A stretch of 64,000 nt of DNA from Cryobacterium lactosi (GTDB taxonomy: Bacteria > Actinomycetota > Actinomycetes > Actinomycetales > Microbacteriaceae). Shown here piece after piece: positions 9,008 to 18,441 of this stretch. The notes under the pieces are model-generated. The model saw only the letters and a list, made by a program, of their open reading frames with translations. It ran no database searches and had not been told where the DNA came from. The stretch covers positions 248,001 through 312,000 of the forward strand of contig NZ_SOHM01000007.1 in NCBI RefSeq assembly GCF_004403945.1, written 5' to 3'. Position 1 is the first letter of the stretch. Every line of letters starts with the position of its first letter. The position numbers were made by a program, and so were the translations under genes.

Positions 9008-12000
9008 AACGAAGGCGCCTTCAGACTTGCCTCCAATTTCCAGCCGTACCTAATGGTCTGCTTCTCCTTCGCCCCGGTATGAGTCACACCCGAAAGGCGT
9101 GCCAGGATTACCCGGTGGTTTCGGTCATTGGCAAAGCGAACGGTGCCGCTTCCACCTCTTGACACTCGGGAGTAGTCACCAGCCATAGCAACAAGAATCG
9201 CTCGGAGATCGGCGAGCGAGAGGTCCTCGCCTTGGGCGGCGATGAGGTGCACGAGCGAAGGATCGGAAGCCCCGGCCGCCCTCAGCGCATCGATGCGTGG
9301 CAGGTCCAGTAGTTCGAAGCGTTCCGCGAGAGCGCACGTGATGTCGGTGGCATCCGCCATGGTGGCCCCGGTCAGCAGCGACGAGAGTTTCGCGATGAGC
9401 GCTGCTCCCGTCGAACCGTGGAGGGCTCTGCTCCCGAGCGTCTTAGCCAAGTGGCGCGCTGGCATGGTCGTGGCGTCCGAGAAACTGCCGAACTCTTGCG
9501 ACGCGCCCACAGCAGCCTCGAAGTCCTCCCAGCGCGCCAAGAGGTTCGCGTCGAAGGTCTCTGGCTCATCGGCAAGCAGGCCTATGGTGAGCAGCGGCCC
9601 AACCAAGTTCGCATCCTCAGGCTCGATCTGCCCGATGGGTAAAGTACCGGGGGCAATTGACGAGACAAGGGTCACTCGTGTGGCAACTGTGGGTAGTGCC
9701 TGGCGACCTGCAAGAATCTCGATGGCCACGGCGCGCCGCTCGGGTTGCGGAGTCGCCTCTGGGGTCCTGATGTTGCCGTGCTCGGCCAGAAACCCTCCTA
9801 GATTCTCATCCAGTCCGTAAGCGCGCATGTAGCGCTGGATGTTGCCGAACGTCGGGTCGGTGCGCCGGTGGCCGACTAGCGCCGTCCACACCTCCGGCGC
9901 TATGTCCTCGAGCTCGTTGACCCGGCATTCGATGGAGGTCGTTTCCACGAACTGGTCAACGAGCGCTAACCGCGGCGGCTCGCCGGCGATGTCGCCCAAG
10001 ACCGTGGCGAATTCGGCAGGAACGTGAACAGGGGTACCCGCTGGCTCCAGCTGTGCGAGTGCGTCGAGGTAGAGGGCTAAGTTCTCAAGGCAGTGGTCGT
10101 AGATCGGCCTCGACGTTGGCTGCAGGCGCAGCACGTCAAGGGCGACGCAGTCCGCGCCGCCCAGAGCACGCAGGTTGGTGGGCGTCATCGGGTAGACGCT
10201 GGCCTGAGCGGCCGCAGCAAGAGCAGATGGCTCCAGGTCTGTCAGGTCGTGAATTGTGCCGTTGGCCGCGACCATGATCGTCATCACGATGGTCGCACTG
10301 TGGGCATCAGATGGATCGGTCAGGGCCGGCAACGCTGCGTAGTGCTCGGACAAGTAATTGCCAACGTCGGAGTCAAGGTCATCCCGCTTCTCTGCGCTGA
10401 TAGCACCAAGTACAGAATCGACCAGGCGAAGCCGCGTCTCGGGGGCGAGTTGGGCGTCAACCGCGGTGTACCGCAGAGCTTGCTGCCAAGTCGGGGCCAT
10501 CAATGCGGCCAGTGCGGTCGACATCTCCGGTTCCTCCCGCTGAAAGAACCGGCCCACGAATTTCTGCTCCGGCTCTTCCCATCTCTGTGCCAGGTGAGTG
10601 GCCACTCGCTTGGCGGCACCGCGTTGATGCTTGAGTAGGTAGGCAACGATGTCGAGGTTGTAAACGCTCGGATCGTCGAACAGATCAGCATCGTCCTTGA
10701 CGGCGTTCTGCTCGACCAGGATCTGGCCCACTGCTTCCTCGTCGAGCTCGTATTCGAGGACGGGAGCGCCTGGCTCGATAGCTCGGGAGATGTACTCGGC
10801 AGCGTTCAGGCCGACGACTGCTCCGTAGAACATCGAGGCGTACCGCGCAAAGTGACGGGGCAGGTACCCTTGCGCAATCAGATCGCGAGCGAGCGGTGTG
10901 GGCGCATACGCCCGGACCAGACCGCCAAAGCTGATCTTGTCGTCCTGGGCCTCCGTATTCGGGCTTGCCGCGACTTCGCCCGGATTCGATTTCACAGTCA
11001 GGTCGGTTCTCGCGTAAAGCTGTTCCCAAGTGTGGTGGCGTAGGAACGTGATCTCCTTTTCGGTCGAGTCGACCTCGTCCATCAGGTGAGCAAGGTCGGC
11101 TTCCTGCCATACTTGGGGGTCGATCGGTATGCCAATGAGGTTGGCGATCATCTCGGGGCTCAGCAGGGTTTGTTCATTCACCCGCCGCCCGTAGCCGTCC
11201 AGCCCCCACAAGGTCATCCTGAGCGGTGCGCCATCGGCGATTTGCTCCCAGCCCGCAAGTTCGGCGAGGTCAGCGTCGGTAACTGGGCCGGCAAATTCGA
11301 CCCGGGTAGCAGTGATGCCCCTGGCCATCGTCAACAGAGCGGGGCGCAAGGAATCGAGCAGCTGGCCGGCACGCTCAGCGCGTAATTGACGTGACTCGCT
11401 ATTCTCCAGTTGAGTGCGAAGTTCGGTGAGGTTCTTCGTCCGAAAATCGATGTTGGCATCGACAAGTGCGAGCCAGCGCTCGACGAGACTGTCGAGCGGG
11501 CTCGTCGTCAGTCGGATCCGTTCATAGGAGTCAGGGCTGGTGGCTCGCAGCAAGACGAGAGACAAGACAATGTCTTTGCTGATGCCGGGCACCATGCTGG
11601 ATGCGGATGTCATCATCCGGTCCACGTGTACCTCGAATTCATTGCGAATCGACCACAACGTCCGCATGTCTGCAACGTGCCTAGCAGCCAGGCGAATGAG
11701 GGCCGGTGAGATTCCTTTCACGTCTGCCGTATCCGCAACGTGGCGCTTCATCACCCGCATCATCAGGTCGCGGGCGTTGCCTGTGGAGACGAACGGGACA
11801 ATCGGGATAATGACGTCAAAATACTTGGCCCGGTTGGCTCGGTCCATCGCGAACGCTGGCCCTTCCAGAACAGATTCGCTACCTGCCAGACCGTCGCTAT
11901 TGTTCTTCGCGCCGATCTGCCCGAGCACACTGTCGCGGATTGCGTACACAAAGACGACCCGCCGCCCGACCTGGCCAGAGCTGTTGACGAGGGTGTTCAG

Positions 12001-12918
12001 TGCGCGCAGTGTGTCGAACACGACCGCGTCGCCGAACCTGTCGACGTCCTCGATCAGCACCACACTTGTTTTACTCACCTGGAAGAAATACATGATTTCA
12101 TCCAGGTATTGATCGAAGTAGCTGGATGAGGTGGGTTCCAGGCTGACAATCAACGCCCCCGCCTTGAGCCCTGCCTGGAGCGCGTACCGGCCTGCGAGCA
12201 TCCTCCAGGCCACCACCGCAAGGATGACAAGCCCCGCGGTCAGAGCACTCCAAAACCACGGCGCTGTCCAGCCGATCTCGTCGAGGCGCCCAGCGATCGT
12301 CGGTTGCCACCCTGCCAGTGCTGTCGCCATCCAGGTGAGGCCCGCAACAACCGCGGCGGTCGTTGCGACTGAAACCCCAGTCGTCCATGACGGGTTTGAT
12401 GCCCGCGGAAATCGGGATCGGGGTGTCTTGCTGGGGGGCAACCGGTAAAGGAGCTGCTTTACGAGTTCTTTCTGAATCCGGTTGCTCATCTCGCTCTCGG
12501 CAGGGTTCTCCGCTTGCACGGTGGGCCCCATGTCGGGGTTGAGAGTCGAGAGTGAAAGCTCGATGACTCGCCGCCGATCCCACCACCGGCGGCCCAGCGC
12601 ACGAAGGACACTCGACTTACCCGAACCGTAGGAGCCGGTGAGTGCCACACTGCGGGTGTCCGGGTGCCGCAATGCCCGTTCGAGCAGATCGACGTACACC
12701 TGGTGGTGCCCCGGGTTGTATTCCGGGGCCAGCGTCACCAAAGGAATTTTGTTACCGGTGCGTGCCGGCCAGCGGATTGCAATTCTGTGAGGACGTGGGT
12801 CTTCGTCCACCCGCTCCATTCTAGCTTTCAGTCGGCGCCAGAAACTCTCGCGGCGACCGTCTGGAGGCGCAGAGATATCGTCGGTCCGATCGGGAGTTTC
12901 TTCAGAAGACTCAGGCAC
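9004..12918 (-). CDS. large membrane-associated P-loop NTPase, KAP/YobI-like
   Basis: A 1,304-residue ATPase. After a basic N-terminus comes a Walker A motif GSYGSGKS (residues 95-102). Two closely spaced hydrophobic helices (around residues 182-206 and 222-244) are inserted before the Walker B segment VVLIEDVDRF. Insertion of a transmembrane hairpin between Walker A and B is the hallmark of the KAP P-loop NTPase family, and overall size and the Tyr-Gly-Ser-Gly-Lys-Ser style motif resemble YobI-type proteins. The long C-terminal part is helical-looking and unassigned. KAP NTPases include proteins linked to phage exclusion, so a defence role is plausible but unproven. The start is a GTG with only a weak AAGGGG upstream. 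It is the largest gene of the island. Confidence 0.8.
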   Translation of the reverse strand: MPESSEETPDRTDDISAPPDGRRESFWRRLKARMERVDEDPRPHRIAIRWPARTGNKIPLVTLAPEYNPGHHQVYVDLLERALRHPDTRSVALTGSYGSGKSSVLRALGRRWWDRRRVIELSLSTLNPDMGPTVQAENPAESEMSNRIQKELVKQLLYRLPPSKTPRSRFPRASNPSWTTGVSVATTAAVVAGLTWMATALAGWQPTIAGRLDEIGWTAPWFWSALTAGLVILAVVAWRMLAGRYALQAGLKAGALIVSLEPTSSSYFDQYLDEIMYFFQVSKTSVVLIEDVDRFGDAVVFDTLRALNTLVNSSGQVGRRVVFVYAIRDSVLGQIGAKNNSDGLAGSESVLEGPAFAMDRANRAKYFDVIIPIVPFVSTGNARDLMMRVMKRHVADTADVKGISPALIRLAARHVADMRTLWSIRNEFEVHVDRMMTSASSMVPGISKDIVLSLVLLRATSPDSYERIRLTTSPLDSLVERWLALVDANIDFRTKNLTELRTQLENSESRQLRAERAGQLLDSLRPALLTMARGITATRVEFAGPVTDADLAELAGWEQIADGAPLRMTLWGLDGYGRRVNEQTLLSPEMIANLIGIPIDPQVWQEADLAHLMDEVDSTEKEITFLRHHTWEQLYARTDLTVKSNPGEVAASPNTEAQDDKISFGGLVRAYAPTPLARDLIAQGYLPRHFARYASMFYGAVVGLNAAEYISRAIEPGAPVLEYELDEEAVGQILVEQNAVKDDADLFDDPSVYNLDIVAYLLKHQRGAAKRVATHLAQRWEEPEQKFVGRFFQREEPEMSTALAALMAPTWQQALRYTAVDAQLAPETRLRLVDSVLGAISAEKRDDLDSDVGNYLSEHYAALPALTDPSDAHSATIVMTIMVAANGTIHDLTDLEPSALAAAAQASVYPMTPTNLRALGGADCVALDVLRLQPTSRPIYDHCLENLALYLDALAQLEPAGTPVHVPAEFATVLGDIAGEPPRLALVDQFVETTSIECRVNELEDIAPEVWTALVGHRRTDPTFGNIQRYMRAYGLDENLGGFLAEHGNIRTPEATPQPERRAVAIEILAGRQALPTVATRVTLVSSIAPGTLPIGQIEPEDANLVGPLLTIGLLADEPETFDANLLARWEDFEAAVGASQEFGSFSDATTMPARHLAKTLGSRALHGSTGAALIAKLSSLLTGATMADATDITCALAERFELLDLPRIDALRAAGASDPSLVHLIAAQGEDLSLADLRAILVAMAGDYSRVSRGGSGTVRFANDRNHRVILARLSGVTHTGAKEKQTIRYGWKLEASLKAPSF

Positions 12919-13183
12919 CCCTTGATGGTATGGGGTCGCCGCACCTACTTTCCGCGCGCCGGGCGAGACGGACTGGGTTCCGGTCTAGGTCCTGCGCCGT
13001 CACCGGGCGCCGGACGAGCCACAGACCGCCTCTGAGCCTTGAACGTCGCGTCCTAGAGATCGCTGGTGTTGTTCTCGCCATTGCAGGACACAAGTAGGTA
13101 AATACACCACCAGCTCCCGGTGCATTTGGGGCCCCGTCAGGCGGACGGGGAGCTAGTGGTGCAGTTTGTTAGTTCGTCGGGGG

Positions 13184-13407
13184 TCATGCTGCGATCTGCT
13201 CGTGGGCTGTGACGCGGTGGAGAAGGTCGTGGAGGGCGGCTCGGCCGAAGCGCCAGTCGAAGGGGACTGCCGTTGCGGTGCAACGGTCTTGGAATCGTAG
13301 GAGCCGGCCCAAAGGGTGGCGAGGTCTGGGAAGTCTTGCGGATTGACGACTTTGCGTTGAACGACGGAGAAGTAGATCTCGACTTGATTTAACCAGGATG
13401 CGTGCAC
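13184..13407 (-). pseudogene. IS630-family transposase, 3' remnant with frameshift
   Basis: The minus-strand frame encodes HASWLNQVEIYFSVVQRK, a signature of the C-terminal catalytic region of IS630/Tc1-type transposases (the Glu of the DDE triad is in QVEIYFS). After about 45 residues the similarity moves to another frame around 13,272 and continues as PFDWRFGRAALHDLL to a stop at 13,184. The N-terminal two thirds of the transposase is absent. This is a dead fragment, but it shows past insertion-sequence activity in the island. Confidence 0.8.
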
Positions 13408-14481
13408 ACCACATGAAGCTCAGTACAACTAACGCTGGCATTGTCAGAAATAGAAGTGATGCTGGCACTGTCACAAATACAAGTGATGTTGGCATCCATC
13501 CATTTACAAGTCGTTCCCTCATCCGCCAATCGGGGCGGCCATCTAGCCGGACAATCGTTCCAGTCAGCTAGAAGAGCCGACGCTCGGTCTCGACGAGCGC
13601 TCGGATGCCGGGGATAGCCCTCTTTCTGCGGGGAACCGTATTTCGGATCCCGGTCCATCGGGGCGCCCGGAGTCGAGGACCGATCGCCGGTGCGCTTGAC
13701 GCGGTCCCTGATCGGCCCGCGCAACACGAGCTCGCGGGCAGCCTCTACCGGGGCCAGGGAAACCGGCGGATGCTGAGAACTATCACTGGTCCGCCGAGTC
13801 GTCCGCTCCCGCCCCAGCCGAAGCGGTCACCCCCGCGCCGCCGTGGTAATTTCAGCGTCATGATGGACGATCACCGTTGACGGGCGCGAGGCCTCACGTC
13901 GGCGAGTTATCAGCGCAGCTTGTCGAAGCCAGCCCGCCTTTCAGGGACAATCTCGTGGGTAGGCCCGTCATTCGGAAGTGAAATACCGCGCCCGAGATCC
14001 TGCAGTCAGTTGGGCCGCATTCGTCGAACAGAACGTGACCGAGCAGCGCCACCTGGACCCGCTGAACCACACGCTTGGCGCCACGCAGATCAATTGGTGC
14101 GTACATAGACTGTGTTGGGGCTTATTACTGTTTCTAGGCAGCCTGGGCGGGCGCTGTGAGTCATTTGCCGCTTCGGCCCTGAGCCACCCACACCCACAGC
14201 TCGGAGGGCTTAGACGGGCGCACAGCGTCTCCCGTGATATCCACGCTCTTACTTCCGCATAAATGCCCGAAAAAGCAGTCGCAATGTCCACAGCCGGGTT
14301 ATTTGCCGGGTGGTCGACGAAGGTCGTAATCAGCCGTGCCCGTTCGTCGTGGGCGAGGTCCAGCCGCACCATCGGCCGGCCGTGGTCGGATGCCTGCTGA
14401 GCGCGGACAGTGTGTCGGATCAGGAGCTCGAGCGGGCCTCGCACTTCGCGCCGGCCACGCACCAGAGGCTGCGCACCGGCG
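13408..14481. other. gene-poor stretch with tandem repeats
   Basis: About 1.07 kb without a supported gene, apart from the tandem repeats at 13,437-13,515. A minus-strand frame around 14,230-14,450 reads protein-like for some 60 residues (for example RPMVRLDLAHDERARLIT), which may be a decayed gene, but no start, family or intact frame can be defended. Confidence 0.4.
13437..13515. repeat. 27-bp imperfect tandem repeat, two to three copies
   Basis: Units at 13,437-13,463 and 13,464-13,490 match at 23 of 27 positions; a third, weaker unit starts at 13,491 with the same GGCA opening and an ACAAGT core. The array lies just outside the IS630 remnant. Multiple short repeats at an end are typical of IS21-like elements, so this may be an end of a lost insertion sequence; this is inference. 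Confidence 0.6.
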
Positions 14482-14938
14482 TCAGGGATCTTGGATCGCC
14501 GGGCCGTCCACTCGATGTAACCGCGGATTGGTGTCCGGCTTCGGCTGAGAGTATTGTCGCACCTCACCAGTGAGCAGAATGCGCCGGCCATGGTAGTTGC
14601 CGCGCCAGTGCGCTTCCGGTTCGCCCGAGGCATCTAACCACCGAGTCTCCTGGATGCCGGTAGGGGACACCGTGCAAACCGCACGCAAACGCCCGTCCGC
14701 ATCCACCCATTTAACTTTGCCCACTGCGTCTTGGCCGGCGAAGGTCAACGCATCCTCCGCCCGGTGTCCGTAAGTGAAAGCCGAAGAGCCAGGCCTCCTC
14801 AGAAATGGCACGGTCCACAGCAAAGCAGGTCGGGTTGTGCAGTTCGCCGCCGCGCCAGTACGAGACTCCGGCCCGGTGCGTGCGGGTCTTGTCGTCGCCG
14901 CTGTCTGCTACTTCGGCCGCCGGCGTTGGTCCAGATTT
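14482..14938 (-). pseudogene. frameshifted hypothetical gene
   Basis: Two minus-strand frames join into one plausible protein. The first part reads SYWRGGELHNPTCFAVDRAI and EEAWLFGF; at about 14,777 similarity shifts frame and continues TYGHRAEDALTF, KVKWVDADGRLRAV, TRWLDASGEPEAHWRG to the stop at 14,482. The repeated W..(D/G)G...H pattern resembles short repeat proteins with tryptophan-glycine motifs. The upstream start is not clear. I do not recognise the family. It follows the gene at 14,964 on the same strand. Confidence 0.4.
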
Positions 14939-14963
14939 CGTAATGCGCAAAGCAAGCGCGGAG

Positions 14964-15317
14964 CTAAGCTTCCAGCTCAGGAAAGCGTTGCACCCACGCC
15001 TCCCGGATTCTGCCGGGTAGGTACAGATCCGACCAGACCCGGGTGAGAACCTCACGGTTGAGGATGTGCAGATCTTCGTCGCTGCGCGCCTCGCGGAGGA
15101 CAGCAGCGTATCCACTGACGATGGACCGCGAGTCGTCGAAATGAATAGGTCGTCGCGTCGACCACTCAATGGTGATGGGAAGCTCGAGGTCGCCCGAGCT
15201 TGGACCGTTGAGGTCGGCGAGGCTGTCGGGAATCCAGGTGGCGCGAAGGTCCCAGTAGTCGGCGCGCACGCCCTCGGGCACCGGTTTGTGCCGGTTGTAC
15301 TTCGCTGGAAGCTTCAT
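14964..15317 (-). CDS. hypothetical protein
   Basis: A 117-residue soluble protein (starting MKLPAKYNRHKPVPEGVRAD) with normal amino-acid composition and no transmembrane segment. The ATG at 15,315-15,317 has a GGAGGGG about 10 nt upstream, preferred over an earlier in-frame start at 15,341. It carries WSTRRPIHFDD and YAAVLREARSDEDLHILN stretches but no motif I recognise. It is followed on the same strand by the frameshifted gene at 14,482-14,938, possibly an old operon. Function unknown. Confidence 0.55.
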   Translation of the reverse strand: MKLPAKYNRHKPVPEGVRADYWDLRATWIPDSLADLNGPSSGDLELPITIEWSTRRPIHFDDSRSIVSGYAAVLREARSDEDLHILNREVLTRVWSDLYLPGRIREAWVQRFPELEA

Positions 15318-16113
15318 CGTGGCACCGCCCCTCCGCTCCATGTTCGGCAGACAGGCACGTATCCACGGCTAGTCATTCCGCCGCCCGCCATGCGCATGTA
15401 CGAAGTGGCCCGCCGGCTACGAAGCCGACAGGCCAACCCTCGCCCGATGAAAAGTTTTGCCGACCGAACCAGGTGAGGGTCACCCGCAATTTCGATCCCG
15501 GCCAAGAGGCAGCCGGTGTTTCGTCCTCTTAAGAAGATGCTGTAAGCGTATCGGCCGGGCGGTCCTAAAGTGCACCTTGATCGGAGTTTCCGAAGAGTGC
15601 GGCACGCACGCCTGGCGTGGCCTTGCACAGCCAAAACTGTAGGAAGAACTCGGCGGTCCGTTACCCCCGTCGATGTCGGGCGCCGGGACCCGAATAACGC
15701 CCACCTCGCACCGGCTGAGCGCTCCGCACCCCACCCCGATCTCGACGTTGTTCGCGTGTGATGAGTGCTCCGCTTCGCTCCGCCTGTGAAAGCCGCTGCG
15801 CGGCTTCCGCTTATGCCACAGCGTGACCGGTGCGTCACCGCCAACCGGCACGTCACTCCTCCCGCCAACCGCCCCGATGCTCACCGCACATTCCGTTGTC
15901 CTCGCCGCGTGCACCAAACCGGCGTTCACCCGCGACGGTGTGCGCTCCGGTCCACGCCTCGGGTGCCTGGCCGCCGCTCCACGCTCGGCGCACCCGCTAG
16001 CGGCCGCAGTCCCGCACTGACCGGTCCTCCGGCTTGACGGAGCGACGTGCCAACTGATGCTTTCGCTGCCCTAAAGCCGGTGAGCGGATCTCTGCTGAGC
16101 GCAGTGGTGCCCG
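15318..16113. other. gene-poor island DNA
   Basis: About 800 bases without a supported gene. It contains the right copy of the diverged 150-bp repeat (15,409-15,558), which reads on the minus strand as a protein-like peptide (IFLRGRNTGCLLAGIEIAGD), probably a decayed gene. Confidence 0.4.
15409..15558. repeat. diverged ~150-bp repeat, right copy
   Basis: Same-orientation counterpart of 170-320. It lies about 2 kb before the right metallophosphoesterase gene, as the left copy lies about 1 kb before the left one, so it may belong to the same duplicated segment. Confidence 0.4.
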
Positions 16114-16350
16114 GTGGGGACCGGTGAACATGTCATCCACGGCGATGCCGGTTCCGGGAACGCTGTGTTCGCTGGCGCCCGGTGGTGGTTCATCGACCAG
16201 CGCGGCATGACCGGCGACCCGCAGTTCGATGTCGCGATAGCCGCAGTTCCGTTCAACGACGTCGAACGGCGGGCGCTCGTCAAAGCTGCGGGCGCAGACC
16301 TGGCAGCGCTCGACGTATCGGAGCGGATTGGTCGGGCGGCACGGCTCTAG
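16114..16350 (+). pseudogene. aminoglycoside-phosphotransferase-family fragment
   Basis: A 78-codon frame that corresponds only to the catalytic and C-terminal part of an APH/choline-kinase-like phosphotransferase. HGDAGSGN is the catalytic loop (HGDxxxxN) and FIDQRGMTGDPQFDVA holds the metal-binding Asp region. The N-terminal nucleotide-binding lobe is missing: an in-frame stop lies 18 bases upstream of the GTG. The C-terminus is also short for the family. It is most likely a non-functional remnant, and its presence does not indicate resistance. Confidence 0.6.
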
Positions 16351-16371
16351 GCGTCGGTCCCCGGCACCAGA

Positions 16372-17124
16372 TCACCTTGTCTGCTGGGCACCGTTACTGC
16401 CCGTGGCATCGAACAGCTTTTCCAGCTCGTGCAACCCAGGCAGAAGGTCCGCCGAAATCGGCCGGACCGCCTGCGACTGAAGGAGCTTCGTGAACGGGTT
16501 CGGCAACGGTGCGGAGTGTGCATCGAGCGGCGGAACGTACGTCACAAATTCGATGCGGGCGACACCGATTGACGGATACTGGTTCGGGTTCAACCCGGTC
16601 ACATACCCCGGATGGCTGGCGGCGAGATCGCGGGCCTCTTGCTCGGACGGCTTTGCAGAGAAGCCTCTCATCCCGGTCTCGGTGTCCAGGCGAATGTAAC
16701 CCCAGAAGGCGGGTCCTTCCCCGAACGCAGGGTGATCCGACCCCTGGATCCGGTCTCGTTTCGCCTGCGCATCGAAGATCGCCTCGAGTTCACGAGCTGT
16801 GGTCAATCCGCGATGATCCGAGTCCATGGACTGCAGCCGCCTGGTGAACGGATTTGACAGGGGCTCTGTGGAAATGGGCGGGGGTGTTGGCGATTCGGGC
16901 GGGCGCGACCTAGCGCTTGGGGCATGGTTGACGAATTCGACTCGAGCGACACCCCAGGCGAAATGGTCAACGCGGAACCGCGCTAGAACGCGGGCGATGA
17001 GTTCACGCGCCTCATCCTCAGAGTGTGTGGGAGCGAACTGAGAAATGCGGGCGTCGACTCCGACTGAGACAGCAGCCCACACGACAGGTTCTTCGTTGTT
17101 AGCACCCGCAGGTTCATCCGTCAT
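16372..17124 (-). CDS. hypothetical protein with an internal duplication
   Basis: A 250-residue soluble protein of unknown family made of two similar halves of about 110 residues. Each half has a W-containing N-terminal strand, a D/SEDEAR-L-A helix, a GVAR(V/I)EFV strand, a Pro/Ser-rich linker, NPFT(R/K)xLQS and a closing ELE-(A/K)-(I/L)FDA helix. The halves are separated by residues ~115-125. The ATG at 17,122-17,124 is taken as start; the frame is open a further 16 codons upstream and neither has a clear Shine-Dalgarno. It lies just upstream of the right metallophosphoesterase/toxin module but is transcribed in the same direction as the phosphoesterases. Function unknown. Confidence 0.55.
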   Translation of the reverse strand: MTDEPAGANNEEPVVWAAVSVGVDARISQFAPTHSEDEARELIARVLARFRVDHFAWGVARVEFVNHAPSARSRPPESPTPPPISTEPLSNPFTRRLQSMDSDHRGLTTARELEAIFDAQAKRDRIQGSDHPAFGEGPAFWGYIRLDTETGMRGFSAKPSEQEARDLAASHPGYVTGLNPNQYPSIGVARIEFVTYVPPLDAHSAPLPNPFTKLLQSQAVRPISADLLPGLHELEKLFDATGSNGAQQTR

Positions 17125-17631
17125 GCCGAAATGATAGCGGTGCAACGAGGTGCGCTCGGCGGCCGGCGCCAACCTGGCGACGGTCGACGCATGGGAGCGA
17201 ACCGGCCGGGCGTTATGGCTCTAGGGTCCGGCAAGCGCCGGCCAGGCCGTGCCAGTGGTGACCGTGACCGCACCGTAGACGCGTGGGACGAAGGGTGAAC
17301 CGGGACGGTTGGCGTGCCGGGGTTCGGCCCCGGCGAGGACACCGGAGCGCAGCGGAGGTGGGGTTCGAGCGGCGCCCGGCAGGGTGACGCGAGCGAGTGT
17401 CGACCCATCATCGGTGGCTCCCGGTTCGTATTCTTAGTTTCGGCTGCCGCTCAGCTGGCATCGCAACTTGTCGGCACCCTCAACTCGGCTCTCCGCTTTC
17501 CGCCCGAGCTCGGCTTGTCCGCTTTTCCTCATTGCCCTCGGCTCTCCGCCGCTAGCTCTCAGCACCTAAGCCCGACCCGCGACCGCGGCCGTCGCCGTGC
17601 CGGCTCCAAGACTTCCCTGCGGTCGTCGCTT
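17125..17631. other. intergenic region, nothing recognised
   Basis: About 500 bases between two same-strand genes. No convincing frame, RNA gene or strong terminator seen. Confidence 0.4.
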
Positions 17632-18441
17632 CTAGCGTTTCCATGCTCGAGGGTCGCCCAGCCAGGTCCAGCGCAGATTGTCCAAGCTCAGCACAGCGAG
17701 ATTTCCCGCGTCTCCGTCTGCGGCCAGCGAGTAGATCCGGCGGCCGTCGTCGTGGCTGAGTTCCGCTTTCACATGCAGGTGGCCGTGGGCAAGCACCTGC
17801 GGGTGGAGTGCGTGATAGACACGGGTGACTCGGTCGCGTGAGAGTGCCGAGTAGGCGAGAGCGTTGTCGTCCCAGCCGAGGGGATTACCTCGAAGGATCC
17901 GTTCAACGAGCTCGGGGCCGCCGTCCACGGCTTCATGTGTAAGTAGGACCTCGGCCGGGCCGCCGGCGATGGCGGCGGTTACCTCGTCCTCCGTCGCGAC
18001 CTCGCTCGCCCACCACTCTTTCAGTGGCACCCGGTCGTCGCGGTCCAGTGACGCGGCGCCGCCGAAGGACGCAAAACTGCGTCCCGCGAGCGTGAACCGG
18101 TGCCCGCGCGGCAGCATACAGACTTGCTCACCGATTTGCACGGGCTGTCCTGGCGTCGCAGCAAACCGCGCATCGAGCTCGGCCCACCACTCATGATTTC
18201 CCGGGGTCACTAGAACGCGGACGCCCGCCGCCTTCGCCCAGTACGAGACGGTCTCCGCGAAACCCTGGCCCCGCCGCTCCGGCCAGAAGCCGAAGTCGCC
18301 CACATGCAGCACCGTTTTGAGGCCCGGAACTGCTCGGCGCAAGAACGGGAGGGCTGTCTGCACCCAGCCGACGTTGCCGTGCCAATCGCCGGCGACCGCG
18401 ACTAGGGTCTCACCGGGCAAGGTCAAGTCGTGGATGGTCAT
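17632..18441 (-). CDS. calcineurin-like metallophosphoesterase (right module copy)
   Basis: A 269-residue metallophosphoesterase with the full metal-binding set: GDWHGN, VGDFG, TPGNHE, LTHEAVD and AHGHLH. It is a close paralogue of 1,384-2,214. The start ATG (18,439-18,441) overlaps the stop of the small upstream frame as ATGA, indicating translational coupling in an operon that starts with the second phosphoesterase at 19,587. Together with the divergent antitoxin and RES toxin it forms one module. A cytoplasmic enzyme is expected; the substrate is unknown. Since RES toxins generate NAD+-derived phosphates, hydrolysis of such products is one speculative role. Confidence 0.85.
   Translation of the reverse strand: MTIHDLTLPGETLVAVAGDWHGNVGWVQTALPFLRRAVPGLKTVLHVGDFGFWPERRGQGFAETVSYWAKAAGVRVLVTPGNHEWWAELDARFAATPGQPVQIGEQVCMLPRGHRFTLAGRSFASFGGAASLDRDDRVPLKEWWASEVATEDEVTAAIAGGPAEVLLTHEAVDGGPELVERILRGNPLGWDDNALAYSALSRDRVTRVYHALHPQVLAHGHLHVKAELSHDDGRRIYSLAADGDAGNLAVLSLDNLRWTWLGDPRAWKR

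Noticed and set aside
13968-14633. 221-codon minus-strand frame
   Set aside because: Spans an IS-scarred region and overlaps the better-supported frameshifted gene at 14,482-14,938; most of it lacks protein character.
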